This document shows positions 62,518 through 64,000 of a stretch of 64,000 nt of DNA, in pieces. The position numbers and the translations under genes were made by a program. A model generated the notes under the pieces. The model was not told the DNA's origin. It saw nothing but the letters and a program-made list of their open reading frames with translations, and ran no database searches. The stretch's first letter is position 1; the number at the start of each line of letters is the position of its first letter. Source of the stretch: Flavobacterium sp. AED (GTDB lineage: Bacteria; Bacteroidota; Bacteroidia; Flavobacteriales; Flavobacteriaceae); contig NZ_JSYM01000001.1 of assembly GCF_000812945.1 (NCBI RefSeq), positions 1,798,001 through 1,862,000 of the forward strand, read 5' to 3'.

Positions 62518-64000
62518 ATGACAACAATTAAACCACTTCATACATTTCATATTCCGGTAATGGGACTTGCATATACGATTGATAGTCCTATAAGAGTGGC
62601 GAAGTATGGAATATCTTCTGTGATTTCAATTATGGATGATGAACTTATCGAAAAAATGAATGCATTTTATAGTAAGAAATTTGATCTTCCTTACCAAGAA
62701 ATCACTCAAAAAATTCATGATTATAGGGCAGAACGAATTACTTCTTATTTGAATTTGGTAGACAAAATCGTAAAAGAAAAATTTGAAAATTTAAAAACTG
62801 AGTTGTCCGAGAGCAAATTAGCATTGGAAAATTATATAGCAATGTTGCCCAATAAATCGGAAATTAAATTAGGCTTGCAAAATTTGTTGGAAGACGGTTT
62901 TGCTTTCAAAGAAAACATCAAAAATTATCTGGAGAATAATCTTTATCCGGGTGCTATTGATGTGAATATAATGACCAAACTCGATAAGGACAATTTCATT
63001 AAGGATGAACAATTACCAATTGCTTTCAATGATGCGCATGCCGCTCTACGGGGCTTTGCCAATAGCACGTTAGAATCATCAGTAGTTTTATCTGCAGGAA
63101 TGAATCCCAGGTTGTACAGTTACTTTGAAAATTTTACGGCTTTCTTTCCTGATTTGAATAACACACTAAAAAAGAAAATTACGCTGAAAGTAAGCGATTT
63201 TCGTTCGGCGATGATTCAAGGGAATTTTTTAGCCAAGAAAGGACTTTGGGTTTCTGAATACCGAATAGAATCAGGACTAAATTGTGGCGGACATGCTTTT
63301 GCTACCGATGGGTATCTGTTGGGACCCATTTTAGAAGAATTCAAACAGAAAAAAGACCAATTGATTCAATCTGCCCATGATTTGATGGTGAAAGCTTTGG
63401 GACAAAAAGAAATGCATGTTCCGGAACAGCCATTGGATTTAAAAATCACCGTTCAAGGAGGTGTAGGAACTTCTGAAGAACACGATTTCCTATTGGATCA
63501 TTATAAAGTTGATGCTGTGGGTTGGGGTTCCCCATTTTTATTGGTTCCCGAAGCGACTTCCGTTAATAAACACACCAGAATATTATTGGCTGGAGCCAAA
63601 GAAGATGATTTGTATTTAAGTCATATTTCGCCGTTGGGAATTCCTTTTAATACGTTGCGAGGAACAACTAATGAAAAATTAAAACTGAAACGCATTGAGG
63701 AAAGTAAAGCGGGAAGTTCGTGTCCAAAGCGATTTTTGGCGTTAAGCAAAGAATACGATGTAAAAGGAATTTGCACTTCTTCCAAAAAATACCAAGATCT
63801 AAAACTGGAAGAATTATTGCAGCAAAAAGATATTCTATCAGCAGATGTTTATAATAAAAAGAAAAGCAGCATTACTGAAAAAGCATGTCTTTGTGTAGGT
63901 TTGGCCAATGCTTCGTATCTCGAAAATGATATTAAAATTAAAGGGCAGGCACAAGGCGTAATTATTTGTCCTGGACCCAATATGGCTTATTTTGACCAAG
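62518..64000 (+). CDS. Large unrecognised protein, 3' truncated by the window edge
   Basis: ATG at 62518 opens a frame that continues to the window end (494 codons seen, no stop). It starts MTTIKPLHTFHIPVMGLAYT. The middle has GLNCGGHAFATDGYLLGPIL and a segment QGGVGTSEEHDFLLDHYKVD followed by AVGWGSPFLLVPEATSVN. This resembles phosphate-binding loops of flavin-type TIM barrels (GGV/I-x-T then a strand ending in G-G/S), such as nitronate monooxygenase or glutamate synthase-like proteins. A SSCPKRFL motif and GKACLC-like line suggest further Cys positions. I cannot name a family. It appears to be a real gene because its codon use and length are consistent. Confidence 0.6.
   Translation, partial: MTTIKPLHTFHIPVMGLAYTIDSPIRVAKYGISSVISIMDDELIEKMNAFYSKKFDLPYQEITQKIHDYRAERITSYLNLVDKIVKEKFENLKTELSESKLALENYIAMLPNKSEIKLGLQNLLEDGFAFKENIKNYLENNLYPGAIDVNIMTKLDKDNFIKDEQLPIAFNDAHAALRGFANSTLESSVVLSAGMNPRLYSYFENFTAFFPDLNNTLKKKITLKVSDFRSAMIQGNFLAKKGLWVSEYRIESGLNCGGHAFATDGYLLGPILEEFKQKKDQLIQSAHDLMVKALGQKEMHVPEQPLDLKITVQGGVGTSEEHDFLLDHYKVDAVGWGSPFLLVPEATSVNKHTRILLAGAKEDDLYLSHISPLGIPFNTLRGTTNEKLKLKRIEESKAGSSCPKRFLALSKEYDVKGICTSSKKYQDLKLEELLQQKDILSADVYNKKKSSITEKACLCVGLANASYLENDIKIKGQAQGVIICPGPNMAYFDQ

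Overview
The window comes from a member of the Bacteroidota, almost certainly a Flavobacterium or close relative. The evidence is the AT-rich sequence, SusC/SusD proteins, a type IX secretion sorting-domain protein, families largely confined to the group (GSCFA, DUF4230, DUF5522, DUF2805, DUF4136), and repeated promoters of the flavobacterial form TTG-N18/19-TAnnTTTG with no sigma70-like -35/-10 pairs. No rRNA, CRISPR array, prophage or complete insertion sequence was seen. Most of the window is ordinary chromosome.

Region 1 (1-15012) is a glycan-use locus on the + strand: the 3' part of a GH3 beta-glucosidase with a PA14 insert, a SusC/SusD outer-membrane uptake pair, a sugar MFS transporter, a BNR/sialidase-like lipoprotein, a large VCBS/FG-GAP protein and a vanadium-haloperoxidase/PAP2-type enzyme. 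Oligosaccharides would be bound and imported by SusCD, cut by the GH3 and possibly the BNR protein, and the sugars taken through the inner membrane by the MFS protein.

Region 2 (15200-18350) has two initiator tRNA genes on the - strand, a small GIY-YIG nuclease gene with a third, partial copy of the tRNA 3' end beyond it, and the ribosome-assembly GTPases era and der.

Region 3 (18370-24520) is the most intriguing. A PstSCAB-like ABC importer and an OprP-like porin form one - strand operon, but there is no phoU. Upstream lie two untracked-looking short ORFs that end in Cys-containing tails (MMCEC and MCPRA). A 14-base motif precedes each of them, and a four-cysteine Rrf2 regulator lies next. 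I suggest this is a cysteine/sulfur-controlled oxyanion uptake system rather than a standard phosphate system.

Region 4 (24597-40550) is mostly housekeeping: TPM, LemA, MerR and M23 genes; alaS; a GSCFA/DUF4230 pair; an aromatic amino acid hydroxylase with a long C-terminal extension; a phytase-like lipoprotein; a truncated haemoglobin; DUF4136; urocanate hydratase; DUF5522. Region 5 (40674-51977) carries a mini membrane protein with HExxH, a T9SS cargo protein, a PLP enzyme, a glucosaminidase-LysM lipoprotein, hemL, an M61 peptidase, a DUF2089-led operon and DUF2805. Region 6 (52095-64000) carries sterol desaturase-like, AlkB, AqpZ, DoxX and EamA genes, DUF2721, htpG, an OmpA-type lipoprotein, an ABC ATPase, a Spy-like protein and a large unrecognised gene that runs off the right edge. 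Copies of flavobacterial dispersed repeats sit in several intergenic gaps.
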